From Ignavibacteria bacterium (lineage in GTDB: Bacteria > Bacteroidota > Ignavibacteria > Ignavibacteriales > Ignavibacteriaceae): a stretch of 64,000 bases of DNA. The position numbers and the translations under genes were made by a program. The stretch lies in NCBI GenBank assembly GCA_017302895.1, contig JAFLBV010000001.1, forward strand, positions 434,001-498,000, in the 5' to 3' direction. How positions within the stretch are numbered: the stretch's first letter is position 1; the number at the start of each line of letters is the position of its first letter. Under the pieces are notes generated by a model, which was given only the letters and a program-made list of their open reading frames with translations, was not told the DNA's origin and did not search any database. Of the stretch, positions 25,595 to 32,623 are shown one piece after another.

Positions 25595-25987
25595 TTAATT
25601 TTCATTGTCAAAGGTTGTGTTATCTCCGCATGCACAATCAACGAGTGAACAAAAACTTGCAAGTCTTACTGATTTTAGATATTCAATATGTTTACTGCCG
25701 CCAATATTTGTAATTTCTACATGGGGATTTGAGGCGGCATTCGTCTTATGAATCTCAAGTGGAACTAAAAGGACATCAGGGACGCTGACTATGCCGACCG
25801 GCTTTCCTCTTGAATTGCCAACATTATTAAAGAGATGTTCACAGATGGTTGGGGTATCCCTGTTCATCCCGAGATGCACGCTTATTCCTTTTCCTTGCAC
25901 TGTAAATGAGGTAGGGAGTATTCTGTCATTATCATCCAAATTGATTTTTGCCCTATAAACATGTTCTGAAGGATCAGTAATTAGCAT
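25595..25987 (-). CDS. Unknown protein, third gene of coupled trio
   Basis: This 130-aa protein begins MLITDPSEHVYRAKINLDDN. Notable stretches are RILPTSFTVQGKGISVHLG, RGKPVGIVSVPDVLLVPLEI and NPHVEITNIGG, followed by a cysteine-bearing tail (FCSLVDCACG). From memory, this order (Y/VYR, an SF or AF patch, a Leu/Ile-Ser-Val strand, a V-x-x-V-x-D strand, and H-A/V-x-I near the end) is shared by a recurrent uncharacterised family whose gene usually follows one encoding a Trp-Asp-motif protein, as here. I cannot name the family. The start overlaps the preceding gene by 14 bp. Confidence 0.72.
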   Translation of the reverse strand: MLITDPSEHVYRAKINLDDNDRILPTSFTVQGKGISVHLGMNRDTPTICEHLFNNVGNSRGKPVGIVSVPDVLLVPLEIHKTNAASNPHVEITNIGGSKHIEYLKSVRLASFCSLVDCACGDNTTFDNEN

Positions 25988-26543
25988 AGAAAAAATTAAT
26001 TGTTTCGAAAATTTTTGATCTGTCTGATTCTATCTCTTTGAAGTTCTTCTTCCCTTTTTTTGTGGAAGTAATAATTGCAATGTACCGTTCCAATGTGATA
26101 AAGACATCCATGGTGTTATTCTTCCAACTGGTGAAAGAGAGTAAAATACCACCTGTTGCCAACGGCGACAGGAAAGGTTGCTTCAGTAGTTTAGCATCCT
26201 TAAGAATGTCGAAAACTTCAAAAATCAATTGCTGCGGGATGGGAAGAGCACCATCATCGTCCCAATCTTCTTTGAGATTTTGAAATTCCACTAATTTTTG
26301 AATATTCTTGGAGAGTTTTCTTTGCTCAAGATTATCATCGTTAATAATCTGCCTGAGATAGTCACCGAAGATCGCAATGTACCGGAATCGTTTAACGGAA
26401 TCTGCATCTGAAGCAAACTGATCACGGAGACGGGTGTTTATATAATAGTTATCACCTGTGTCCGGTCGATCAATTTTAGGATCCAGTCTCACAGACCGAT
26501 AGACGACCGAATTATGGGCGGTTTGTGGTTTAATTGCACTCAT
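25974..26543 (-). CDS. Unknown protein with EDWDDDGALPI motif, second gene of coupled trio
   Basis: This 189-aa protein has a basic N-terminal third, then a C-terminal domain with FQNLKEDWDDDGALPIPQQ, LKQPFLSPLATGGILLSFTS and VFITLERYIAIITST. The arrangement WD-x-x-GA-x-P followed by a P...GG...L..W/F strand occurs in a sporadic family of uncharacterised bacterial proteins I recall but cannot name. No enzymatic motif is clear. Its ATG overlaps the stop of the 246-aa gene by 4 bp (ATGA), and its end overlaps the 130-aa gene by 14 bp. This tight packing suggests the products act together. Confidence 0.75.
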   Translation of the reverse strand: MSAIKPQTAHNSVVYRSVRLDPKIDRPDTGDNYYINTRLRDQFASDADSVKRFRYIAIFGDYLRQIINDDNLEQRKLSKNIQKLVEFQNLKEDWDDDGALPIPQQLIFEVFDILKDAKLLKQPFLSPLATGGILLSFTSWKNNTMDVFITLERYIAIITSTKKGKKNFKEIESDRSKIFETINFFYANY

Positions 26544-27280
26544 TTTAGTTTGTTCGACAAAAAGTTTATTAAATTGTTATTTTCTAATATACTAAAGTAC
26601 GAATCCCAAAGGAGTTGAAAAACATAATCATTCATTTTTACTCTTTTTTCAAGTAAAGGTATCGTGTCCTGAATGACATTGATAACAAAAAGTCGATATC
26701 TTTCCATAGTAAGTTTATCCTCGGTACCAATATTAGACCTTTCATCCATCGAATTGTTCACACGGAGCAAATAATCGTCTTTAAAGGATCTTAAGTAGTT
26801 AAAAGAAAATGCTTTGAATCTGTCATCCACAAAGTAATCGAGACCATTCTCTCGCAAGTATTGGTTAATCAGACTGGAATCATTAAAAGTGTATTCGATG
26901 TTAGTGTCGATCTTCATGTAAGATATTTTCTGTACCTTCTCACCAAACTTAAGTATGATATTAGCGAAACTCCTTAAACGGGATTTCGCATCTTCAAGCG
27001 AGACATGATTATAAAAAGCAATCCCCACCCCAATATTAACGCTGCTGATGTTCAAACGAACCTGAGCTGAGGAATCTGACTCCATAAAATCAGCACTCAT
27101 TACAGGGCTATCATCAGGTACATGTTCCTTATACCTCCAGAGGATCATATTGCTGTCAGGATGATATTCCTTTAGGATTGCATCAAAATCCTTGAAGTAG
27201 GATGAGAGATTCGTCTGCTTTTCGATAAACAATTGAAATCTCATAAAATGGTATAATGTGCTGATCTGTATTTCTTTCAC
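26540..27280 (-). CDS. Unknown protein, first gene of coupled trio
   Basis: This 246-aa protein starts at GTG with GGAAAG upstream. It is soluble, mixed alpha-beta in character and acidic in the middle (HVPDDSPVMSADFMESDSS). It has a probable beta-strand pair around VRLNISSVNIGVGIAFY and a helical C-terminus (LWDSYFSILENNNLINFLS). No motif links it to a family I know. It leads a three-gene unit whose members overlap by 4 and 14 bp. It lies 103 bp after the 262-aa gene, so it may also be reached by read-through. Confidence 0.72.
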   Translation of the reverse strand: MKEIQISTLYHFMRFQLFIEKQTNLSSYFKDFDAILKEYHPDSNMILWRYKEHVPDDSPVMSADFMESDSSAQVRLNISSVNIGVGIAFYNHVSLEDAKSRLRSFANIILKFGEKVQKISYMKIDTNIEYTFNDSSLINQYLRENGLDYFVDDRFKAFSFNYLRSFKDDYLLRVNNSMDERSNIGTEDKLTMERYRLFVINVIQDTIPLLEKRVKMNDYVFQLLWDSYFSILENNNLINFLSNKLK

Positions 27281-27383
27281 GATAATATCTTTCCGGTGTT
27301 TCTTTTAGGTGTTCTTTGAGTTTTACTGTTTCTTCTCCTCGTCTTCGTCACCATGATTATCAAAGGTCTGGTGACACAGTGCT

Positions 27384-28172
27384 TCACGCATTCAGTTCTT
27401 GATATATGGCGATGGGTGTTACGAAGTGCGCCTCCGGTAGAGCAAGCATCATCATAAATGAATTCAATACACCTTGGTAGATCCCAAGTACATGTTCTAC
27501 CGGGAGACTTAAACTCTCTCCTGCTTTAGATACAATTCCGAGAAGTGTTGTGTCTTGAAGTGTGGAAGGACCCAACATAAAAGTGTAGGTATTGATCTCC
27601 TCTGCCATTTCGGAGTCCTTAACAGCACCCATAAAATATCCTTGATCATTCTGCATTACATATATTGAGTTGAATTTAAACTCATTAAACATTGTAATAG
27701 ACTTTGATATTAATGTCTTTTGATATCTGTCTTCTTTTGTTTTTGTGGGCATTTGATCAGCGAGCATTTTTATCGTCTCTGTTAAAAATACTTTTAGTAA
27801 GCCACTACCATAAAAAGTCACATTACCTTTAACGAGAATGATGTCATTTTCGGCACATTCATCGGGATGCGACTTGATAAATCCGGCGTCTGCCAAATGA
27901 GCAAGTACCTGAAGGTTTTTATAATCGTGTGGTGAATAGGTTAATTCGGAGAGTTGGGCAGTTTTTTTGTGCAGTCCGCCCAAATAGGAAAGCAGCTTTA
28001 TTGAAGCGTTTGTTTCGTGTTTCCTGGTCTGTTCGTAGGTGTCAACCTTTTTATGGTTGACCACAAGTCCTTGATTGGATTGTGCGAATACGGAATCGAG
28101 TAGCGCTGAGTTCCTATAAAGGAAGTTTATCAGCGGGGTTTGCGTATTTGTATGGTCCTTTTTCGATGGCAT
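27384..28172 (-). CDS. Unknown protein, weak resemblance to DUF6414-type island proteins
   Basis: This 262-aa protein begins, after a polar leader, with LINFLYRNSALLDSVFAQSNQGLV. It continues with a central helix-rich part (LLSYLGGLHKKTAQLSE, LAHLADAGFI) that could be a winged-helix-like segment, and a C-terminal IVSKAGESLSLPVEHVLGIY. The start, a hydrophobic-Tyr-x-x-x-x-hydrophobic-Ser-hydrophobic-x-x-Gln pattern with a Gly two residues on, recalls proteins annotated DUF6414 in accessory regions; I hold this at low confidence. GAGGAG precedes the ATG. A 57-aa frame overlaps its first 59 bp and both share a consensus promoter upstream. Confidence 0.75.
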   Translation of the reverse strand: MPSKKDHTNTQTPLINFLYRNSALLDSVFAQSNQGLVVNHKKVDTYEQTRKHETNASIKLLSYLGGLHKKTAQLSELTYSPHDYKNLQVLAHLADAGFIKSHPDECAENDIILVKGNVTFYGSGLLKVFLTETIKMLADQMPTKTKEDRYQKTLISKSITMFNEFKFNSIYVMQNDQGYFMGAVKDSEMAEEINTYTFMLGPSTLQDTTLLGIVSKAGESLSLPVEHVLGIYQGVLNSFMMMLALPEAHFVTPIAIYQELNA

Positions 28173-28287
28173 TTTTTACTTTCTCCTCATAGGTCTGAGC
28201 ATCACGCTCTTCCCGGAAGTATTTTTTTATGCCACGAAGCAAAACCTTACGGGCCAACTGTCGAAGTGTTAATCTTGTTTTTCTCAT
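28114..28287 (-). CDS. Possible small basic protein (57 aa), predicted leaderless
   Basis: ATG at 28287 opens a 57-codon frame beginning MRKTRLTLRQLARKVLLRGI, highly basic and helical, ending at TAG 28114. It overlaps the start of the 262-aa gene by 59 bp in another frame. The -10 box of a consensus promoter ends seven bases before this ATG, so the predicted transcription start falls on the ATG itself and there is no room for a ribosome-binding site. Either it is a leaderless small gene, perhaps DNA-binding, or an accident in the leader of the next gene. Confidence 0.42.
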   Translation of the reverse strand: MRKTRLTLRQLARKVLLRGIKKYFREERDAQTYEEKVKNAIEKGPYKYANPADKLPL

Positions 28288-28293
28288 GGCACA

Positions 28294-28322
28294 AATATAT
28301 GGATTTAGTTAATTATTGTCAA
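28294..28322 (-). promoter_or_regulatory. Consensus sigma70-type promoter in the island
   Basis: On the minus strand TTGACA (28322-28317), a 17-base spacer and TATATT (28299-28294) form a near-perfect promoter directed at the 57-aa and 262-aa genes. The same two hexamers with the same spacing occur upstream of the SRP RNA at 37905-37933. Confidence 0.75.
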
Positions 28323-28414
28323 AAACATTTTTCATTTATGATATCCTGTCAGTCAAATAGACAAAGGAATGGGAAGAAAAGTTTGCTTTTAAAGATGTCG
28401 ATATTTTCAAAAAA

Positions 28415-29104
28415 TTATTTTTCTGAATCTTCATCCAAAATAAAATTCATCAAAAAGCCTTCTTCCAGAATTAGGATCGGTTTATAAGTTTTCTTTGAAT
28501 CTAGGGCAAATGCAATTTTGTTACCATAAGCACCATGACTATATTCAATGCTGCCTTCGCCTCCCACAATTAAATAATCTGTTGATTTTCGGGTTCTTGA
28601 GCTCACTATGCCATGGCGATTAGAAATCATTTCAGCTATCTCCGTCTTGGAACCATGACAAAACCCACCCGTTAAGACGAACTCCATGTTCTCAAAAATT
28701 ATAGATTCAGGTTCGTCGTAAATACCCTGAATAACCTTGGGGCCAAAACCGATCGCAGATTTCAGGAGATGTTTTAGAAGATTGGATCTGAAGGTATCTG
28801 TATATTTATTGGCAGACTCCCTCATTAAGATATTCTTAAATTGTAACAAGTCTGGAGTAACAAGATATTGTCTCCGATAGTCCATCCATTTATAAAGAAG
28901 ATCAATTTCCTCATTTGTTATTACTCCATCATCTGTTACAGCGGTTGAGAGTCCTGTAAACTCTGATTGTATTTTCGCAATGGTGACATGACTAGCCCAC
29001 TGGGATCGTGGACCTTTCGAAGAGAAGGATTTTTGTATTTTCGGATCAGATAAAAACTCGGAGAAAGATTCATTCTGATTCAGAAGGATTTTTGATATTT
29101 TCAT
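28415..29104 (-). CDS. BRCT domain-containing protein
   Basis: This 229-aa protein has a C-terminal BRCT domain of the DNA-ligase type (about 140-215): MEFVLTGGFCHGSKTEIAEM, SNRHGIVSSRTRKSTDYLIV, GNKIAFALDSKK. The middle part has VTDDGVITNEEIDLLYKWMD, an acidic helix-loop pattern often seen before BRCT domains in phage and plasmid proteins. No ligase or nuclease domain is attached. BRCT modules bind phosphate-bearing DNA ends or partner proteins, so a DNA-end sensing or repair-modulating role is inferred. GGGAG precedes the ATG. It lies in the minus-strand island block, 26 bp after the 215-aa gene. Confidence 0.85.
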   Translation of the reverse strand: MKISKILLNQNESFSEFLSDPKIQKSFSSKGPRSQWASHVTIAKIQSEFTGLSTAVTDDGVITNEEIDLLYKWMDYRRQYLVTPDLLQFKNILMRESANKYTDTFRSNLLKHLLKSAIGFGPKVIQGIYDEPESIIFENMEFVLTGGFCHGSKTEIAEMISNRHGIVSSRTRKSTDYLIVGGEGSIEYSHGAYGNKIAFALDSKKTYKPILILEEGFLMNFILDEDSEK

Positions 29105-29130
29105 GATCTGCTCCCATTCTAGTTGTTAAG

Positions 29131-29778
29131 TTACCAAACTTTTGTTTTTCTCGCTTCTAAAGTTGTAAGATATCCTGTTAATATATAAATCACAAAATCC
29201 CATTGGGTACATTCATATGTCGAATTAGGAATTAATTTTTTAGCGAAGATGTCTGTTTTGAAAAGTGTAAATTTCACATATCCCGGATTGTAAAAATATC
29301 TGCCTGTATCAACCAGATTTAGAGCCCGCAGATCCAAAGTAGGGGCAAGTTGGTCGTCCTCATCCTCATTCCCTGTTAACATCATGTTATATTTTAGTTT
29401 CGAAATATAAAATGCATTAGAGGCTGCTTTTATTTGGATTGATTGATTAATCACATTTAATGCTTCACCCCACGGTTTAGTATATGCAGCTATGTCATCA
29501 TACAGAACCATACCCTCAGAAAATTGAAAGTTCCTTCCCTGGGTCAGTTCAAGAGTTTTTTTCAATTTCAATATTCTAACTGTCTTACGAATGTCTAGAG
29601 GAATTCTCAACGCAGGGATTATTACATAATTCGTGTTAATAGAGTTGCCCAATTCATCGAATTCAATAGCGAGTTTTGAAGTCCTTCTGTTCCTGTATAC
29701 ATTCAAAACATCAAATATTCTATTGGTAGTATTCTGATTCATAATATTCCAAATAGTTTTTGTTTTACCAATATTCAT
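29131..29778 (-). CDS. Unknown island protein
   Basis: This 215-aa protein has no motif I recognise. It is a soluble alpha-beta type, with NTNYVIIPALRIPLDIRKTV, VLYDDIAAYTKPWGEALNVI and a hydrophobic C-terminal helix (WDFVIYILTGYLTTLEA) that is too polar at its ends to be clearly transmembrane. A second ATG (MNQNTTNR, 29742) is also a possible start. It is the first gene of the minus-strand block, 26 bp upstream of the BRCT gene, so they probably form one operon. Confidence 0.62.
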   Translation of the reverse strand: MNIGKTKTIWNIMNQNTTNRIFDVLNVYRNRRTSKLAIEFDELGNSINTNYVIIPALRIPLDIRKTVRILKLKKTLELTQGRNFQFSEGMVLYDDIAAYTKPWGEALNVINQSIQIKAASNAFYISKLKYNMMLTGNEDEDDQLAPTLDLRALNLVDTGRYFYNPGYVKFTLFKTDIFAKKLIPNSTYECTQWDFVIYILTGYLTTLEARKTKVW

Positions 29779-30122
29779 TGCCTCTGTCCATTGGTTTAAT
29801 AATAAACCAGAACAGGTCTATAATCAAAAGAGTGTTGTGTTTACACTTGATGATTAAGTTTGTCCGTCTAATACATTTTTATAAACGAAGCAGAAATATA
29901 ATTACGCTTACAGAAATAACAAAATCCTCCTTTCTGATGAAGGATACACTTATCGAGGTGGAAAATTATGGTGAGCCTCATTATATGGATTCATTTTTAA
30001 AAAGAATCCAATACTGAAAATGAAATATCTATTCGCTCAGATCATAAAAAATTGTTTAGACCAACATTTATTGGTGTTAGTTAGCTAAAACCAAAAACTG
30101 AACATAATGAATTGGGGTGATT
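29779..30122. other. 344-bp divergent intergenic region with inverted repeat
   Basis: This gap separates the minus-strand 215-aa gene from the plus-strand 191-aa gene. TGGTTTA-ataa-TAAACCA (29792-29809) lies 14 bp upstream of the former and could be its operator. A further short pair ACCAA/TTGGT lies near 30061-30074. A weak 85-codon plus-strand frame crosses the region (29760-30017), but it overlaps the 215-aa gene and lacks protein-like composition; I do not call it. The region is AT-rich. Confidence 0.45.
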
Positions 30123-30692
30123 ATGAGCATTTTTGTTGAAATCGTTACAATAATCTACAAAAACAACTATCTTTCACACACTGAGACCAAATTTAAGAAA
30201 CCGATAAAGGCAATCAAAATTCATGAGATGGGCGGCACCGGTGTTACTATATTTGATGGTTACGATTTTTATCCCGATGAACAGACCTGGAATACCTCTG
30301 ACAGTAATGATAGAAGAGATTTTTATATTGCAACACCATGCAGTCCATCTGATATGATAAGTTACTTTGGTGTTAGCTTAAGTAGAAATCTTGCTGCCTG
30401 GTATTCCGGGGATGCCAATGATCTGGTGAGACGGGTGAGAACCGATTCAATAAAGTTTTATGTTAATGGGGCATATACGGGAGCAAACAACTTTAGAAAT
30501 AACAGCAAAACAATTCTCTATAATCTGCTCTCACAAAATAAACGGACAGTAAAGCTGACAGTATCCGGGCTCGATTACCCTCCATACAAATATTACCGGC
30601 TTGAGCACGACACTTCAAGGACATACAGAATATTGAACAGCAAAGAAGATTTTTTCGAGAATACGACCGAGCTCGAGCTCTTGGAATGTTGA
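30123..30692 (+). CDS. Unknown protein at the right edge of the island
   Basis: This is a 189-aa product from ATG 30123 (a GTG six bases earlier is in frame and overlaps the GGGG purine tract). It reads as a beta-rich soluble protein: VEIVTIIYKNNYLSH, VTIFDGYDFYPDEQTWN, SMIS-type turn DMISYFGVSLSRNLAAWYSG, and VKLTVSGLDYPPYKYYRLEH. No signal peptide, transmembrane segment or known motif. It is the only plus-strand gene in the block apart from the integrase. Function unknown. Confidence 0.65.
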   Translation: MSIFVEIVTIIYKNNYLSHTETKFKKPIKAIKIHEMGGTGVTIFDGYDFYPDEQTWNTSDSNDRRDFYIATPCSPSDMISYFGVSLSRNLAAWYSGDANDLVRRVRTDSIKFYVNGAYTGANNFRNNSKTILYNLLSQNKRTVKLTVSGLDYPPYKYYRLEHDTSRTYRILNSKEDFFENTTELELLEC

Positions 30693-30913
30693 GGAACCTG
30701 CGTATAAATTACTTAAGTTTAGACCTGATTTCGTTCATATTTCGTATATTTCACACCAATTAATGACACTTTTCTTGCCTAAGAAATGGATAAAATGAGC
30801 ATAAGTTGAACTTTTTGAGTACCAACATACCTAACCTGTTTAGATGTAATGGTTTTCGAAGAGTCAAACTACTATATTTGAGATCAACAAAAAGTTTAGA
30901 AAAAAAGATCACA

Positions 30914-31408
30914 ATGTCTTCAAAAAAGAGTAAAATAGCGATATACCCGGGCACTTTTGACCCGGTAACAAACGGTCATCTCGACATCGTGCTGCGTGCA
31001 ATTGAGATATTTGACAAAGTGTATGTGAGCATCGGAATTAATCCGGCAAAGACACCTCTTTTCACAGTAGATGAAAGGCTGGAGCTCTTAAACCGGAGTC
31101 TGCAAGGTGTGGATCGTGTTGAGACGAGCACTTATTCCGGATTACTGGTGGCACACGCTCTTGAAAAAGGGGCCGTGGCTGTCATAAGAGGGCTAAGGGC
31201 GCTGTCGGATTTTGAATACGAGTTTCAACTCGCACTCATGAACAGAAAGCTTGCAGAAGATATCAGCACAGTTTTTTTGATGCCTCATGAGAAATATACT
31301 TATGTGAACTCTTCGCTGATTAGAAACCTTGCCATGTTGGGGCAGGATGTTTCGGATTTTGTTCCTTCTCCGGTGCAGGATGCACTTCGGCAGAAATTTT
31401 CCAAATAA
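30914..31408 (+). CDS. coaD: Phosphopantetheine adenylyltransferase
   Basis: This 164-aa enzyme transfers AMP to 4-phosphopantetheine, the penultimate step of coenzyme A synthesis. Seen: the nucleotidyltransferase signature YPGTFDPVTNGHLDIV at 12-27, VIRGLRALSDFEYE, and the C-terminal YVNSSLIRNLAMLGQDVSDFVP. The ATG at 30914 gives the standard length; an open frame continues upstream without coding character. It is followed after 16 bp by an aminotransferase gene. Core gene that marks the end of the accessory block. Confidence 0.97.
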   Translation: MSSKKSKIAIYPGTFDPVTNGHLDIVLRAIEIFDKVYVSIGINPAKTPLFTVDERLELLNRSLQGVDRVETSTYSGLLVAHALEKGAVAVIRGLRALSDFEYEFQLALMNRKLAEDISTVFLMPHEKYTYVNSSLIRNLAMLGQDVSDFVPSPVQDALRQKFSK

Positions 31409-31424
31409 ACCACGGGAGCTTATT

Positions 31425-32618
31425 GTGTTTGAATTGTCTAAATTAATTTCGACCGTTGAAGGCAGTGCAACACTCGCCATTACAGCATTGGTTAAGAAAT
31501 TGAAAGCGGAAGGAAAGGATGTTCTAAGCTTTAGTGCCGGTGAACCTGATTTTCCGACTCCATCATTTATTAAAGAAGCTGCAATAGATGCAATAAACAA
31601 AAATTTTACATATTACACACCAAATGTTGGCACACCTGATCTGCTTGCCGCGATTGTTTCAAAGTTCAAGAAAGACAATGAACTTGATTACACACCTCAG
31701 GAGGTACTGGTATCCAACGGAGCAAAACACTCACTTTATAATGTCCTGATGGCGGTATGTAATCCGGGTGATGAGGTCATTTACCAGTCGCCATACTGGG
31801 TGAGTTATCCGGAGATGGTCAAACTTGTACAGGGAGTCTCCGTTGTGATCCACGCGGGAACCGACAGTGGGTACAAAATCACTCCCGATCAATTAAGAGC
31901 AGCCATTACACCAAAAACCAAAGTGTTTATTTTCAATTCTCCTTCCAATCCAACCGGAGCAACTTACACCCCGGAAGAAATTATGGCTTTGGGTGCAGTG
32001 CTGGCCGACAAAAATATTTTAATTCTGTCGGATGAAATCTATGAAAAGATCATTTTCGATGGGGTAAAGCACTATTCCATTGCACAATATCCCGGATTGA
32101 AAGACAAAACTGTTGTGGTCAACGGACTGTCAAAAGCCTACTCGATGACAGGATGGAGAATAGGATATGCTGCGGGACCGAAGTATATTATTGACGAGTC
32201 CGCAAAAATACAGAGTCACAGTACATCCAATGCCTGCTCTGTTTCGCAGAAAGCCGCTACCGCTGCCTTGAACGGACCAACTGACGATCTCGAAATGATG
32301 GCTAAAAAATTTGAGGAGAGAAGAAATCTCATAATGAGTGAGATGGTTAAAATTCCGGGGGTTAAATGTCCTAGACCCGGAGGGGCGTTCTATGTTTTCT
32401 TCGATGTCTCAGAGTATTACGGCAAACAGTATAATGGCACCGTAATAAAGTCATCGTCAGAAATGTGCACTTATCTTCTTGCTGAAGTGAATATCGGGCT
32501 TGTACCGGGGGATGCCTTCGGGAATGATGACTGTGTCAGAATGTCTTTTGCCTGTTCTGATGCAAATATTCTGGAGGGAATTAGACGGTTGAGTACAGGG
32601 CTCGCAAATCTGAAATAA
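31425..32618 (+). CDS. Pyridoxal-phosphate aminotransferase, aspartate aminotransferase type
   Basis: This 397-aa class I/II aminotransferase carries SAGEPDFPTPSF near residue 35, FNSPSNPTGATYTPEE, the SDEIYEKIIFDG strand, and the Schiff-base Lys in VNGLSKAYSMTGWRIGYAAG. It likely interconverts aspartate and oxaloacetate with glutamate and 2-oxoglutarate; members of this subgroup (Iγ-like) may also act as prephenate aminotransferases. I choose GTG 31425, preceded by GGGAG, since it yields the usual N-terminus (FELSKLISTVEGSATLAI). A longer upstream frame overlaps coaD and is not credible. Confidence 0.93.
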   Translation: MFELSKLISTVEGSATLAITALVKKLKAEGKDVLSFSAGEPDFPTPSFIKEAAIDAINKNFTYYTPNVGTPDLLAAIVSKFKKDNELDYTPQEVLVSNGAKHSLYNVLMAVCNPGDEVIYQSPYWVSYPEMVKLVQGVSVVIHAGTDSGYKITPDQLRAAITPKTKVFIFNSPSNPTGATYTPEEIMALGAVLADKNILILSDEIYEKIIFDGVKHYSIAQYPGLKDKTVVVNGLSKAYSMTGWRIGYAAGPKYIIDESAKIQSHSTSNACSVSQKAATAALNGPTDDLEMMAKKFEERRNLIMSEMVKIPGVKCPRPGGAFYVFFDVSEYYGKQYNGTVIKSSSEMCTYLLAEVNIGLVPGDAFGNDDCVRMSFACSDANILEGIRRLSTGLANLK

Positions 32619-32623
32619 CAATA

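Noticed and set aside
26540..27280. Assignment of the 246-aa protein to the TIGR04255 family
   Set aside because: Length is similar, but the family motifs I remember are not visible, so I leave it unassigned.
29760..30017. 85-codon plus-strand frame in the divergent island gap
   Set aside because: It overlaps the start of the 215-aa gene, lacks a ribosome-binding site and has no coherent protein pattern. It might be debris of an older gene, but I could not support that.
30806..30913. Upstream extension of coaD
   Set aside because: The added 36 residues are not part of the family and the enzyme has its standard length from 30914.
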